A DNA stretch of 64,000 nucleotides from Adiantum capillus-veneris (GCA_014529385.2 CM043955.1:148999640-149063639); one strand, 5' to 3'. Positions 9,946 through 21,418 are shown, counted from the first letter of the stretch. A program made the numbers and translations. The notes: generated by a model from the letters alone, not told the origin.

Positions 9946-11095
9946 AACGGGGGGGGGGGGGGTTACGAGGGTGTGCACCCACCCTCAACACACCTTGAGG
10001 CTCAAAAAAATAAAAATAAAAAATTAAATCTCCTGTCAACTGCAGCGTGCTGACGAGTCTGTAATTCTGGCGAGGCCACTCATTGTGTGAGTGTGTGTGC
10101 AACACACCATCAAGCATGCTCAATGTTGAGCTCAATTGAATTATCCCCCCTCGCTCCAAGCCTTCAAAAGGCTCTGCTGCACACTGTCCATGCTTGCCCG
10201 AGATTGTCTTGCCTATGTGTTCTCGACTAGCTTCAATTTCCCTTTGCAAGCACCTCGCTCAAGATCTCCCTTGCTGAATGTCAAACTGCTGCACATTCTC
10301 CCCCAAGAATGGCAATGCTCTTCCCGATTTCCTTGCATTCGGCCTGCTCATCCCAGCTGCACTACCTGCCCGGGTGTGCCCCCTAAGCCCGAGGCTTTCC
10401 TTGCTGCTCTACCTTAATTGTGCTCGACTGGCTGCTTAATGTCGGTTGCCCGAATGTCCTACCCCTGCAAGCTCGCCCGACTGCACATAGGGGTGCTAAT
10501 TCCGATTTGCTGCTCGGTTCTCAGGTTACCCCAATTTCAAGCTTTATCCATTTGAACCCTCGATGCCTTTGCACACAAAAACTTCGACTGTCTTACCTGC
10601 AAACAAATTCTCATCAAGCTTCAAAACCTGAGATCTGCAATTGATTCATGTCAAGCATTTGAAGCTCCCTTACAGCCCGATTCTGCACTATTCTCCCCCT
10701 CTCTTGCTCGATTGTGTTCGTGTAGATCTCTGTTTCTACAGAGATGCCAAGGTTCTCCTTCAAGATTCCTCACACGCGGGGAGGGTCTGCACGTGCTAGG
10801 ACTCTGAGATCTACAAATTGGCACCCCAGAGTTTGAGACAAATTGATGACTGTGGACTCCTTAAACGAGGCAGATATGTTGAGCATAGTCATGCGTATAG
10901 ATAAGTAAGCTCCTTTCCTTCGACATAGTGGAACCCAAGGCAATGGAGTCTCACACTCCTCGTGCATGGTTTAAACAATGTTAAAACCCATACTTTGCTA
11001 GAAATATTTCTCCATTACACTCTAAATGCTCCTATGTACCTTAAAGTTTTCAAGATGTTTGGAGAACATATCTTGGTACAGTGTAACATCTTCAT
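9946..11095. other. Unassigned remnant sequence beginning with a G-run
   Basis: A run of about 14 G (near 9949-9962) ends the gag remnant, then an A-rich patch (10003-10028). The remainder is C/T-rich with no convincing coding frame. A possible LTR lies inside it at 10124-10815. Confidence 0.5.
10124..10815 (+). repeat. Possible LTR
   Basis: The segment starts TGTTGAGC, ends TCTACA, and is followed two bases later by TTGGCACCCCAGAG, which has the look of a tRNA primer site. No second LTR or coding partner was found, so this is tentative. Confidence 0.25.
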
Positions 11096-11764
11096 TTATT
11101 GGGAATTCACCTCCATCGTTTGCTCCAGCGGACATGTATGCCTCCATTTCCCTATCATCAATTTCTCTTTAGAGTCTTCAACATCAGCAACAACTTTAGA
11201 AGAGGTGCCCTCTTGCACTTTTGCCTTTCCTTTTGTACCCTCTTTTGATGTAGTTTTTGATGTTGCAATGGGTGGTGATGGCACAATATTGACTGGTCTG
11301 CTTTTGGGAAGTGAAACACTAGCAGATGGAGACTCATCTGATTGTTCTTTCCTTGTTGTCTTTGAAACTTGTTGCAGCACATTCAATTCAATATTTTTAA
11401 GTAAATTGTTTACATGCAAAGGAAAGCCAAATCTATACCCATTAGAGATAGTGAGAAATATCCTCGGATTGCTTTTAGGCCATGCAATGAAACCTTTCGC
11501 TGCATTTTTGAGGGTGAACATTTCTTCGTTCGTTGAAGGGACATGAGGGAGTAGAGCATCCTTGCGATCATATACCTCTATCACATCAACACAGTAGCAA
11601 TCAGACGACAATCTCCTCCCATGAAGACAAGCCAAGTTTGATGTATTATCAATTTGGCCTTGGCCAATTGATTCTCCATTGTAAATGAATTCAACGTATG
11701 CTCCAACATTATATTTCTTCACAGGGGCCATTTTAAGTCTCTTAACAAATTGCTGCACAAACAT
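11096..11764 (-). CDS. DUF8039-like protein, probable En/Spm (CACTA)-associated remnant
   Basis: An open frame of 222 codons. Residues about 18-105 show the pattern of the DUF8039 domain seen in plant En/Spm-type transposon proteins: a central LHGRRL, then CVDVIEVYDRKDALLP and a closing GFIAWPKSNPRIF. The remainder is a Ser/Pro/Lys-rich tail (about 135-205) of no clear fold. No transposase core or CACTA terminal repeat was seen beside it. The domain call is from remembered pattern only. It could be one exon of a larger transposon gene or an orphan host fragment. Confidence 0.45.
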   Translation of the reverse strand: MFVQQFVKRLKMAPVKKYNVGAYVEFIYNGESIGQGQIDNTSNLACLHGRRLSSDCYCVDVIEVYDRKDALLPHVPSTNEEMFTLKNAAKGFIAWPKSNPRIFLTISNGYRFGFPLHVNNLLKNIELNVLQQVSKTTRKEQSDESPSASVSLPKSRPVNIVPSPPIATSKTTSKEGTKGKAKVQEGTSSKVVADVEDSKEKLMIGKWRHTCPLEQTMEVNSQ

Positions 11765-13126
11765 ACTATAGTTGATATTTCATAAATACATGTTTTCCAT
11801 CAATATCCTTAGTTTCCCTTTGGGCTGGCCCATCCTTATTTGCCTATATGTTTTTCTTACATTGTGAGGGCCATAGTCGGACTCGACCCTACTCACCTCC
11901 CTCAGTCCTCCAGACCCTTCCAGGGAATGACGTAGATCTATCTGCAGGTATCCCTCCCACTTAGGACCGACACTCAGACATGCCTTTGATCTATCTCGAA
12001 TGCCAACCCAAGGGGGTACATCCCTTCATTCAACGATTCTATCGGCTTCTCATAATCAATCTGTTCTTGACAGCTTTCCGCACCCAAAATCATGGTCCCT
12101 CATCTTGATTCTCTTCATCTTTAACTTGAGGATCTGCTCTTGCTTTCTTGTTCTCCCTTGGTTCATGGTGATAACCCCTTTTTCCTGACAAGCAGGCACG
12201 GCAGTTATCACTTTCCCCTAAGAAGAGGGATCTTGCAATCCTACCTGGTCTCGCTCGTCCTCGATTACCCATTTTTATCCCACGTAGTCCTAGCGTTTAA
12301 CGTAATTTTTAAGTCAACATCCGGCCATCTGACCCTCCGGATCCGCCCACCCACCGAGCCATTTCATGAAAATGCCTTCCCGAGGTAGTACTTAACTACT
12401 ACAAAATCAGGAAGACAGTAGTCTATCAGACATCATCAAACAAGAAGCAGCATGCAATCTGTAGTTCCCACCAGATCTTTATTTAGAAACTTTTAATTCA
12501 TTTCCTTTTCTTTATCTGCTATAATTAGCTTGTAACTAGTTTCGTAACTAATCATGCAACACATTTATTTTCGACCAATTTATCTTGCCTCCCCATTCAG
12601 GCCAAGATAATCGGTTACAAGCCATCAAACTGGCAACACCTTCACAATATTTCCTAGAATTAAGTGTTTGGGAAAGGCTCACCAAGTAATTTAATCATTC
12701 CTTCGTAAGCATTTTATTTTGAGAGGTATAGTACCATCTGGTGACAGATGCACAGGATAGCCCCTATATTCCTAGCCTTTCCAGTTCCTTTTTAAGTCGG
12801 AAATGTCAACTTTTTAATTTCAATCCTCGTTTTGTATGATTCCCAAGTTTTTGCAATCCTTTGCCATCCATGGGGCATATCCATGGAAGCTTGTAGAGTT
12901 TTCGGTTCAAAACAACACGGAGATCAATTCCACGAAGTTATCCCCTATCTCCCCCATCCCGTATTTGCAAACAAACTTGAAATTGACAACTTTAGAAATA
13001 CTCTTCAATACCAAAAATTGAACTACTTCTATCAAGTTTAGACAACTACTCTTTTCTTATGATGCCTAACTTTCCATTTTAAGAAGATAAAAGGTCGTCC
13101 TATAATTTATGAGTCTTCGAGCTTTC
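11765..13126. other. Unassigned intergenic sequence
   Basis: No coding frame, tandem repeat or element end was recognised in this stretch. Short open frames near 12000-12390 and 12832-13041 have no recognisable motif. Confidence 0.5.
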
Positions 13127-13945
13127 CATTAAAGCTTAAACCTAAAATACAAGGTAGTCACTAAAGCTTACACCTAAGTGCAAAGTTACCATTAATGCTT
13201 AGCTTAAGAGTGAAAATCTACCTTTGAAACTTAACTTAATGATGCATAGATACTCTTAGCACTAAACCCTAATTGCAAGGTTTTCATTAAAGCTTAAACC
13301 TAAAATACAAGGTAGTCACTAAAGCTTACACCTAAGTGTAAAGTTACCATTAATGCTTAGCTTAAGAGTGCAAATCTACCTTTGAAACTTAACTTAATGA
13401 TGCATAGATACTCTTAGCACTTGACCCTAATTGCGAGGTTTCCATTAAAGCTTAAACCTAAAAATACAAGGTAGTCACTAAAGCTTACATCTAAGTACAA
13501 AGTTACCATTAAAGATTAGCTTATGAGTGCAAATATATCTTTTAAGCTTAACTTAATGATGCATAGATACTCTTATCACTTAACCCTAATTGCGAGGTTT
13601 CTATTAAAGCTTAACCCTAAAATACAAGGTAGTCACTAAAGCTTACACCTAAGTGCAAAGTTACCATTAAAGCTTAGCTCACGAGAGCAAATCTACCTTT
13701 GAAGCTTAACTTTATGATGCATAGATACTCTTATCATTTGACCCTAATTGCAGGATTTCCATTAAAGCTTAAATCTAAAAATGCAAGGTAGTCACTAAAG
13801 CCTACATCTAAGTGTAAAGTTACCATTAAAGCTTAGCTTATGAGAGAAAATCTACCTTTGAAGCTTAACTTTATAGATGCATAGCTACCATTAATACTTA
13901 ACCCTAATTCCAAGGGTACCATTAAAGCTTAAACCTAAAATGATT
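13127..13945. repeat. 158-bp tandem repeat, about 5 units, built of five 31-32-bp monomers
   Basis: The block CATTAAAGCTTAAACC recurs at about 13127, 13284, 13442, 13602, 13760 and 13920, a period near 158 bp. Each unit divides into five 30-32-bp monomers with a shared ATTAAAGCTTA-type core, so it is a higher-order array. One monomer in each unit carries a telomere-like AACCCTAA. Divergence between units is low to moderate. Confidence 0.85.
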
Positions 13946-14255
13946 TCGTAGTATCAAAACACATGGATTAATTAATCCTAGTAGAAATGAAGATTACCTT
14001 CTCTAAACAAGAGGGAAGTAGGGTTGAAGTCCTTCTTGAAGAGATATGAGGCTCAAGGAGGAAGGAAAGGGATTTAGGATGAAGAGGAAGGAGAGAGGAG
14101 CTTCTTCACAAAACCCTCAAGGATTTGGCCTTCAAGAGAGGGAGAGAGCAAGAGCAAGGTCTAATGGAAACCTTGATTTACTTAAGCATAATCCTGAGCA
14201 TGGAAAGTATGCAAGTAGCTTAACAATATGTGTGTGTAAAATTACAAAGGAGAGG

Positions 14256-14351
14256 GGGTGCTTATATAGGAAATGATGGGTATTCTTTTCTCAATTCCAA
14301 TGGGGTGCTTATATAGGAAATGATGGGTATTCTTTTCTCAATTCCAATTGG
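14256..14351. repeat. 47-bp tandem duplication
   Basis: GGGGTGCTTATATAGG through CTCAATTCCAAT occurs twice back to back. It leads directly into the 29-bp minisatellite. Confidence 0.85.
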
Positions 14352-14580
14352 ACCCAATTCTCTTCTCAATTCCTATTGGACCCCAATTCTCTTCTCAAAT
14401 CCTATTGGAGCCTCAATTCTCCTCTCAATTGCTATTGGATCCCATTTCTCTTCTTAAATGCTATTGGACCCCAATTCTCTTCTTAATTCCTATTGGACCC
14501 CAATTTTCTTCTCAAATGCTATTGGATCCCAATTCTCTTCTTAATTCCTATCGGACCCCAATTTTCTTCTTAGTTCTTAT
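14328..14580. repeat. About 29-bp minisatellite with ATTGG core, roughly nine units
   Basis: Units alternate a TTCTCTTCTCAA-type half with a TCCTATTGGACCCC half. ATTGG is the complement of the CCAAT box, and the same wording (CCTATTGG, GGTCCAAT) appears in the LTR array at 2985-3330. It may be a decayed LTR piece of that kind; this is inference. Confidence 0.75.
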
Positions 14581-15106
14581 CTCTTAACTTTATCTCTCAA
14601 TCAAATTAGTTCCTTTTTCTCCCAGTTTTCGATCTAGATCAATTTTCACACGGATTTTGACAAAGAAGTATAAAAATAGTCTTAATCTTTTTGGAAAAAT
14701 ATAAGGATGATGTAATTTCTTATCCAAAATATCTTTGTCTTTTCATTCTGGAGTAAAGTCTCGTTGTCCCTATGACTTCTTTGTCGGTCTTGCTTTTTTT
14801 TTTTTCTCTAAATTATTTTCTATGCTGAAAAAGTTCTGAATGGCTCTAGGTGTAGGGAGGGACCTTACATACACCCTCCCTCCCTTTCATATACTCTCTC
14901 TATCTGGGTCTACCTCCCTTCTCTATTCAAACTCTCTTCTTTTATGTGTCATGATACTCCCTCTCTCTCTTTACCTATCTCTCACTGTCTCTATCACTCT
15001 CCTTCCCTATCTCTTTCCTCTTTCCCTCTCCATCTCCCCCTCTTTCCCTCGCTTTCAATCACCCCCTTCTCTCTAATCTACCTCTCTTACTCCATGGTTT
15101 CTGAGT
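14581..15106. other. Pyrimidine-rich sequence without genes
   Basis: 14860-15090 is CT-rich with many CCCT and TCTC runs but no regular period. Open frames there are composition effects. Confidence 0.6.
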
Positions 15107-15424
15107 CTATTGCTCAATCAAACTCAGTATCATGTGAACAATATCCCACTCTTCCCATTGCATGGCTTCCTTCCAGATGGTCTCAGTCTCCTCTTCCACC
15201 TTCTTTTTTAATGTTGCTTCTTTCTCATCAGTTAAGATTTTTGGTTGAGCAGAGAGTCCAACTTCATCATGAGAAATATCTAGATTAGGAAGACTGGCCT
15301 CTCCGATGGCTGCTGCTTCAAAATCCATAAACTGTAGGGTATCTTGATCTTGCATTATGGAATCTACTTGTCCTTTCTTTGGTGCGGTAGCTTGTGCTAT
15401 GGCTATTGCTTGAACTTTGCTCAA
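15107..15424 (-). CDS. Hypothetical protein fragment, coiled-coil-like
   Basis: An open frame of 105 codons (MSKVQAIAIAQ) with an acidic middle and a Glu/Lys-rich end (KKKVEEETETIWKEA). Upstream sequence in the same frame continues as EIDQLKGEL after a stop near 15450, suggesting a decayed longer coiled-coil protein. Composition resembles the degenerate ORF at 35902-37860, but no alignment was possible. No function is proposed. Confidence 0.3.
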   Translation of the reverse strand: MSKVQAIAIAQATAPKKGQVDSIMQDQDTLQFMDFEAAAIGEASLPNLDISHDEVGLSAQPKILTDEKEATLKKKVEEETETIWKEAMQWEEWDIVHMILSLIEQ

Positions 15425-15477
15425 TTCTCCTTTAAGTTGGTCTATTTCTTATTGGTATCTCTCCTCTTGTTGCATTA

Positions 15478-15480
<3 letters not shown>

Positions 15481-15523
<43 letters not shown>

Positions 15524-15531
15524 GAGAGAGA
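15481..15531. repeat. (GA)n microsatellite
   Basis: About 50 bp of AG repeat with one C, adjoining the 3' end of LINE B2. Confidence 0.95.
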
Positions 15532-16332
15532 TTTTATTATAGTCCTCTGAGGTCAAACATGACCTATGGGACCAAAGTTACATGTGATGTAGTATGTGTA
15601 TGGCTGATGAGTGACTCTTGATGCTCCAAAATTGTGGCGATGAGAGTCGCAATGGAGAGCCCACACTGTGGATGGGAGAGGAAAGTGTGTAGGTCTAAGT
15701 CATGGCTAAAAATGTGAGAGAAGCAAGTTTGATGTGACCAAAAGCTGATCACTCTAGAACTGTGTGGTACTCAGAATCTGGAACTTGCAGTGATCATAAT
15801 GTGCATAGTCAATTTGACTCTTCTCCATTGCCCCAATGCCCTATCTCGCATCGAAGGAAATGGGAGCTAAACCGAATGGCTGCGGTAGTGCATATCGCCG
15901 ACAAGGGGATAGGCTCAAGCATGTAAGTGTGAGTGTTGTTTCCTCTTTCACAAAGAGCATGGTTTTGTAGTTGGGGGCAATATGGGTGGTGTAATGGATG
16001 AAGCATGACCCATCGAATTTCTCCCAAGACACAATACATTGGCGTTGTAGAAAAGCTTCATTTACTTGGGAGTCAATTGAAGCATCATGTAGCAAGTGTA
16101 ATTCATCCCATCTCCCAAACCACTTCTTTATGTCTTGCATCCATTCCATGCTCAAGATATTGCTTTTATGCATCTTTTGAACTTTTTTGCTTGCTTCCCA
16201 TGCAATTGTAGGAAGTCGATGTGAGGTTTTGACACATCTTTATCATGTACTCCACAACCCATAATTTCAGTCAGAAGAGATCCCGACTCAAGAAGTAGAA
16301 GCATATATGGTGTTTATGTCTTAACTTGGAGA

Positions 16333-16334
<2 letters not shown>
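15532..16334 (-). mobile_element. LINE copy B2, 5'-truncated
   Basis: Minus-strand 3' portion of a subfamily B LINE. It contains the C-terminal ORF2 region (IKKWFGRWDELHLLHDAS near 16100) and the 3' UTR with the hairpin, ending in a GA tract at 15531. It is truncated at 16334, where a GT/GA/GATA tract begins. Frames are broken near 15850-16000. Confidence 0.9.
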
Positions 16335-16422
<88 letters not shown>

Positions 16423-16426
16423 TAGA
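16335..16426. repeat. Compound (GT)n(GA)n(GATA)n microsatellite
   Basis: GT repeat 16335-16363, GA repeat to about 16418, then GATA units. It lies between the truncated 5' end of B2 and the 3' tail of the ORF1-only-like element. Confidence 0.95.
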
Positions 16427-17122
16427 TTCAATTATCGTCCTCGGAGGTCAGATATGACCCATGGGACCAAAATCAAAACATTACAAACTGCTTCTTCTAA
16501 GTGAGAGCAATCGATACATATCAGTTAGGGACTGAGGGTCCATCAAAAGAAAAAGAAAAGCCTAAGGGGATTCCTATGGGGTAAGGACCGGTTTAGGAGT
16601 TCGAAACTCCTGGATGATGGCCTTCCCCCCGCGGTATACTGCCCACTTGCCTTTGGCTTGTGCTTCACACACTTTTTCCAGCTCTTTACTTTTGTGCTTG
16701 ACTTGTGTTGGGGTGAGTTCTTCGACGATCCAAAACCCGGTGTCTCGAAGGAGACGTGATTGCTGGAGTAGTCGGAGCCGCTCCTCTTTGTCTTTGAACT
16801 CAAGAATAGCATGTCCACTAGGTGTGCGCTTGGTGTTGAACTTGTTGACGATACATTCTTCTGCGTCGTAGTCGACATGGACCGGTGTAAGAGTTTCATT
16901 GAGGAGATCAATTAACTTGTAGAAATCTTGATGGCACTCATCCCAAGCTTGGGGCAACCCTCCGATACGAAGCTTGAGGGCATTCTCTTCTTGAAGCTGA
17001 TGTTCCCGCATTTCTGTTTTCACACAGGTTTCCACTTTGGCGAGTGCGGTCGTGTGAACTTGAGTGACTTTTTCTTCGACTTCCTTCACCTTGTCTGTTG
17101 TGAGGCCGATCATGGATACTAG

Positions 17123-17126
<4 letters not shown>
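16427..17126 (-). mobile_element. ORF1-only-like non-autonomous element sharing the LINE 3' tail
   Basis: Its 3' end is the family tail: TCTATC repeats, CGAGGACGATAAT and a hairpin (GGGTCATATCTGACCT on the sense strand). Instead of ORF2 it carries one ORF (16574-17113) unlike the LINE ORF1. It is bounded on both sides by GA tracts, so it looks like a complete short insertion of about 700 bp. By analogy with mammalian HAL1 or with SINEs that borrow LINE tails, it may be mobilised by the LINE proteins; this is inference. It could instead be a 5'-truncated copy of a third LINE family or a retrocopied host gene. Confidence 0.6.
16574..17113 (-). CDS. ORF1-like or RNA-binding-type protein of the non-autonomous element
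   Basis: An open frame of 179 codons with no internal stop. The start is a short coiled coil (VKEVEEKVTQVHTTALAKVE). Residues about 45-125 resemble an RRM-like domain (LKLRIGGLPQAWDECHQDF, then SGHAILEFKDKEERLRLLQ), and the C-terminus has a basic helix and GKWAVYRGGKAII. A coiled coil followed by an RRM is the layout of LINE ORF1 proteins, but sequence is unlike the A and B ORF1. Alternatives are a host-derived protein or the ORF1 of another LINE. Confidence 0.5.
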   Translation of the reverse strand: MIGLTTDKVKEVEEKVTQVHTTALAKVETCVKTEMREHQLQEENALKLRIGGLPQAWDECHQDFYKLIDLLNETLTPVHVDYDAEECIVNKFNTKRTPSGHAILEFKDKEERLRLLQQSRLLRDTGFWIVEELTPTQVKHKSKELEKVCEAQAKGKWAVYRGGKAIIQEFRTPKPVLTP

Positions 17127-17208
<82 letters not shown>

Positions 17209-17210
17209 GG
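17127..17210. repeat. (GA)n microsatellite
   Basis: GA repeat abutting the start codon side of the ORF1-only-like element, then degenerating to GGGAGAGC. Confidence 0.95.
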
Positions 17211-17300
17211 AGAGCTAGGGGATGAGAGAGTAAACTATTGTCAACAATTGGAATTAAAAAATTATTTTACTATCTCATCCCCTAGCTCTCTCTCTCTTCT
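17205..17300. repeat. Imperfect inverted repeat with a 40-base spacer
   Basis: GAGAGCTAGGGGATGAGA on the left is mirrored by TCTCATCCCCTAGCTCTC on the right. The arms continue outward into GA and CT microsatellites, so the GA and CT tracts on either side could pair as one long hairpin. Confidence 0.9.
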
Positions 17301-17331
<31 letters not shown>

Positions 17332-17353
17332 TCCCTCCCCCCCCCCCCCCCCC
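17286..17353. repeat. (CT)n followed by C-run
   Basis: CT repeat to about 17334, then about 17 C. It joins directly to LINE B3, whose 3' portion is missing. Confidence 0.95.
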
Positions 17354-17765
<412 letters not shown>

Positions 17766-17839
17766 GTTCTATTATCGTCCTGGGAGGTCAAATATGACCT
17801 ATGGGACCAAATGAACATGTCACGTGGTGTGAGTGGAGT

Positions 17840-20800
17840 TCATAAGTGACTCTCGATGCTCAAAAATGCTGCTGAAATGAGCGTCGCAATAGAGAGTCCA
17901 CATCGTGGTTGGGAGAGGAAGGTATGTAGGGAGAGCTCATGGCTGAATATATGGGGAAAAGAGGACCTAATGTGGTCAAAAGCTGAGCACTCAAGTAGTG
18001 TGTGGTACTCACTCTCTCGCACTTGACGAGGGCATAAGGTGCAAAGTCGATGACACTCCTCGCCAGTGCCCCAACGTCCTGTCTCGCAGCGTAGAGAATG
18101 GGAGCTAAGACGAATGGAGGCAATGGTGCGGATCGCACTCAACGGGATGCGCTCAAGGATGTAGGAAGGGGTTCGGTTACCTCGTTCCGAGGAGAAGAAG
18201 AGAGATTTGTAGTTTGGGGCAACGTGTGTGGTGTAATGGCTGAAGCGAGAACCTCCAGATTTCTCCCAAGCCATGATACATTGGCGTTGTAAGAAGGCTC
18301 ATTAACTTGGGAGTCGATCGACGCATCCTTGACCAAGTGACATGCATCCCATCTTCCAAACCATTTCTTGATATCAAGCATCCCCCCGAACTTAGTATTT
18401 TGCTCTTGCATGTCTTTTGAACCTTTTGACTTGCTTCATATGCGATTCTAGGAAGTCGATGCAAAGGGCTACGTTGTGTCTTACGCATGTACTCCACAAC
18501 CCTTTCCATACCCAAGACCTCAATGGGAAGCGATCCGGACTCAAGAAGTAAGAGCATGTAGGGTGTTTGTGTCTTGACTTGGAGAAAGTTGGTGAGAAAA
18601 CGCTTTTGGACATTCTCAAACTCTTTCCAAGTAGACTTCCCGATGCTTCCACCCCACACCTCCACTCCATAAAGAAGCACCGGTGTCACCAATGTGTCAA
18701 AGAGGTACTTTTTGAGAGCCCAAGACTTGATCTCTCCTGCATTGCACATGTTCTCAAATGCATAATAAGCCCTCTTTCCGGCTTCCAAGCGACGCATTGC
18801 ACAATCCTTCCATTTATGATTGGATGGAACCTCAAGGCCAAGGTACTTGAAGTGATCTACCACTTCAAGTTTCTCATTGTTGTATACAATGCATGGATTT
18901 TCGTCATTGAGGGTCTTTACAAGCATAACCTTGGTTTTGGATCCATTCACGATCAGCCCGCTATGTAGGCAAAAGCGTTCCAATACACTCATAAGCTTTT
19001 GTGCATCTTCTAAGGTATGTGCCAAGAGCACTACATCATCGGCATAAAGCAAAAGCATGATCACCGCATTTCCAATCTTAACCTCTTCTATGCCTTCTTG
19101 CTGCATACAATCAAGAACCATGTATTCCAATTCATCAATGAGTAGCCCAAAGAGGGTTGGGGAAAGTGGGGCATCCTTGTTTGACACCAATAGTGCTTGC
19201 AAAAAATTCTGAAATTCCATCTCCCATACATAATCGACATATCACTTTTTGGTAGATGCGAAAGACTGCATGCATAAATTCTCTCGGCACTTGAAGGCTT
19301 TGCATACGTCTCCAAAGATTTCCTCGCGGTACCATGTCAAAAGCTTTCTTGAAATCCACAAAGCAACAATACAACTTTTTTCCTTTCAATCGAGACGCTT
19401 CCATAAGAACTCGAAGAGTGACAAGGTGATCAATAGTGCTATGATGCTTTCGAAAACCTGCTTGGCCAAGCGCACGTTTGCCATTCTTTTCAGCCCATTC
19501 ACTTATCTTCATCTCCATGATACATCCAAATAACTTTGCCATCAAAGAACCAACCATTATAGTGCGATAGTTGTTCACATTGTTTACATCTCCTCCTTTG
19601 TGCAAAGGTTTGATCCAATTTGCACTCCAATCATGAGGCATGCCATACTGAAGTGCAAGGTTAAACATATCGCATATCCAATATCGTGTTTTCTTGCTTG
19701 TCCATTTAATCATTTCAGCCTTGACACCTTGAAGGTCACCTGCCTTGCGAGTAGCAAGTTTCTCAAGCGCGCGGCATACATCTTCAATGGTAAAGAAGGG
19801 AGACATAAATGGAAGGGAGCTACAACCCTCCATATTATCAACATTGGGTTGCTCATAGAGGTTCTTACAATGCATATACATATCCTCAAGAGTCAAGTCA
19901 CCAAAGCTCTCAACGCGCTTGCCTTTTAGATTTTGCCAAAACTTGCCACATGCATGTGCTTTCTCTTGTGCTAAAAGAAGTTGTTTTTCGACTTCCCACC
20001 TTCTCCTCTTCTTTTGAACAAGTGCTTTGTATGTGTGTGAACATTCCAAGTAAACTTCTTGTCTTTGATTGCATCCAATCTTAGCAAGTGTTTTCGGGCT
20101 TGACTACATTCCATGTGAAACCATTTCTTCTTGGTGCTACCCTTCTTAGACCTTTTGCAAGACATGTGTTTCGCCGAAAAGCATTCCTTCGCACAAGAGA
20201 AAATTACTTCTTTGAAAACTTTCCACTTGCATTCTAATGTTGGGCTCCCTTGATGCTCTATCATGCTTAACATTTGGTCCACCATATCAGCATATATAAG
20301 TGCTCGTTTGAAGTCTAGACGTAGGTACAAATGATTCACATCATGATTGGAGGCTACATGCTCTGGCCGTTTACCACACTTGAGGTCAATACATAACATC
20401 CTATGATCCGATTCCGGATTCCATTCACCAAGTGTAAAGCTTTGTATGCATTTTAGAGTGGCTTCTGAGAACAACATATAGTCAATCACGCTAGCACCAT
20501 TGTGCTTTCTACATGTAAAGTCATTGGTGCCTTGCCATAGAGATACACCATTTGCAATGAGCATTCCGGTACTATTGCACATATGTAGAAGTGACTTTCC
20601 ATAGTGATCCACTTCTTTTGCATCATTAGAACTTCGATTATACATGTATGAGTCATCCACTCTTCTTGATACATGCGGCATGTCGACTTGTTGTGTGTCG
20701 TGTTGTAACATATTTGTGCGAGCATTCATGTCTCAAAAAACAATGACTTCACCTTGATCCTTGTAATAAGCAATGTCTTCCTCTAGTTCAACAAAGGGCT

Positions 20801-21203
20801 GATCTCTATCCATATTCAAGCGAGCATAAAAGTTGGAGTCATAGTGAGGAATGTAGCAGCCGGCCACAAACATGACTTGACCATTTGGTGGGCTGATTTT
20901 CAGCCATAAGTAGCGTTTATACTTATCTTCTTTGACAATGGAAACATCTTTCAAACCCTTTTTGGTCATACATGCTATGCCTCCTTGGCCTCTTCGTTGC
21001 TTTGAATTTTTGGCCCACATCAAAGAATGTACATCGTATTTGTCAAATCCAAGAATTCGTTTGCGCATCATGCTCCCATGTTTCGACAAGAAGTATCACA
21101 TCGGAGTCATTGGTAAGCTCATCAATGCAATTCCCGCATTCCATGGATACCCGTTACAATTCCAAAAGCTTATTCGCAAGCGTGAGTTGGTCTCATAGAT
21201 CAT
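17840..21203 (-). pseudogene. LINE ORF2 (copy A2, broken)
   Basis: Start codon at 21203. The same domain series as A1 is present: GDMNAR near 20725, IDYMLFS near 20490, SDHRML near 20405, FVDFKKAFDMVPR near 19365, YADD near 19045, YLGLEV near 18845, and the CCHC finger near 18005-18060. Frameshifts occur near 21085, 20735, 20000-20050, 19165 and 18180-18410. Residues 19135-20049 and 18177-19220 remain long open blocks. Confidence 0.9.
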
Positions 21204-21209
21204 GTGTCC

Positions 21210-21418
21210 CTATTTGTTGGGTGGACTTGCATCCTCCTCAAGTGCCTTTTCTTCTTGAGATGATACCTTAACCTTCTTGCTTCTTTCCTCGTATGCTTTG
21301 CGACGTACATTTTGTTGCATAAGAGTGCGATCCTCATATACATTACAACCCGTTCCTTTGAGGTAGATCCAACCATTGTCAAGGATGATCTTTCTCTTTA
21401 CCTCATCAGCCATGGTAC

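Noticed and set aside
10136-10644. Cys/Pro-rich plus-strand frames
   Set aside because: No domain pattern, and composition follows the C/T-rich DNA. An LTR reading is at least as likely.
12395-12415. ACTACTACAAAATC, resembling a CACTA transposon terminus
   Set aside because: It does not begin CACTA, and no inverted partner was seen.
13850-13930. Interstitial telomere array
   Set aside because: AACCCTAA occurs once per 158-bp unit and is not tandem, so it is part of the satellite and not telomeric DNA.
13127-13945. A CRISPR array
   Set aside because: The units are contiguous without unique spacers, and the sequence is a plant genome.
14046-14276. A basic 76-codon plus-strand frame
   Set aside because: Purine-rich composition explains it and no motif is present.
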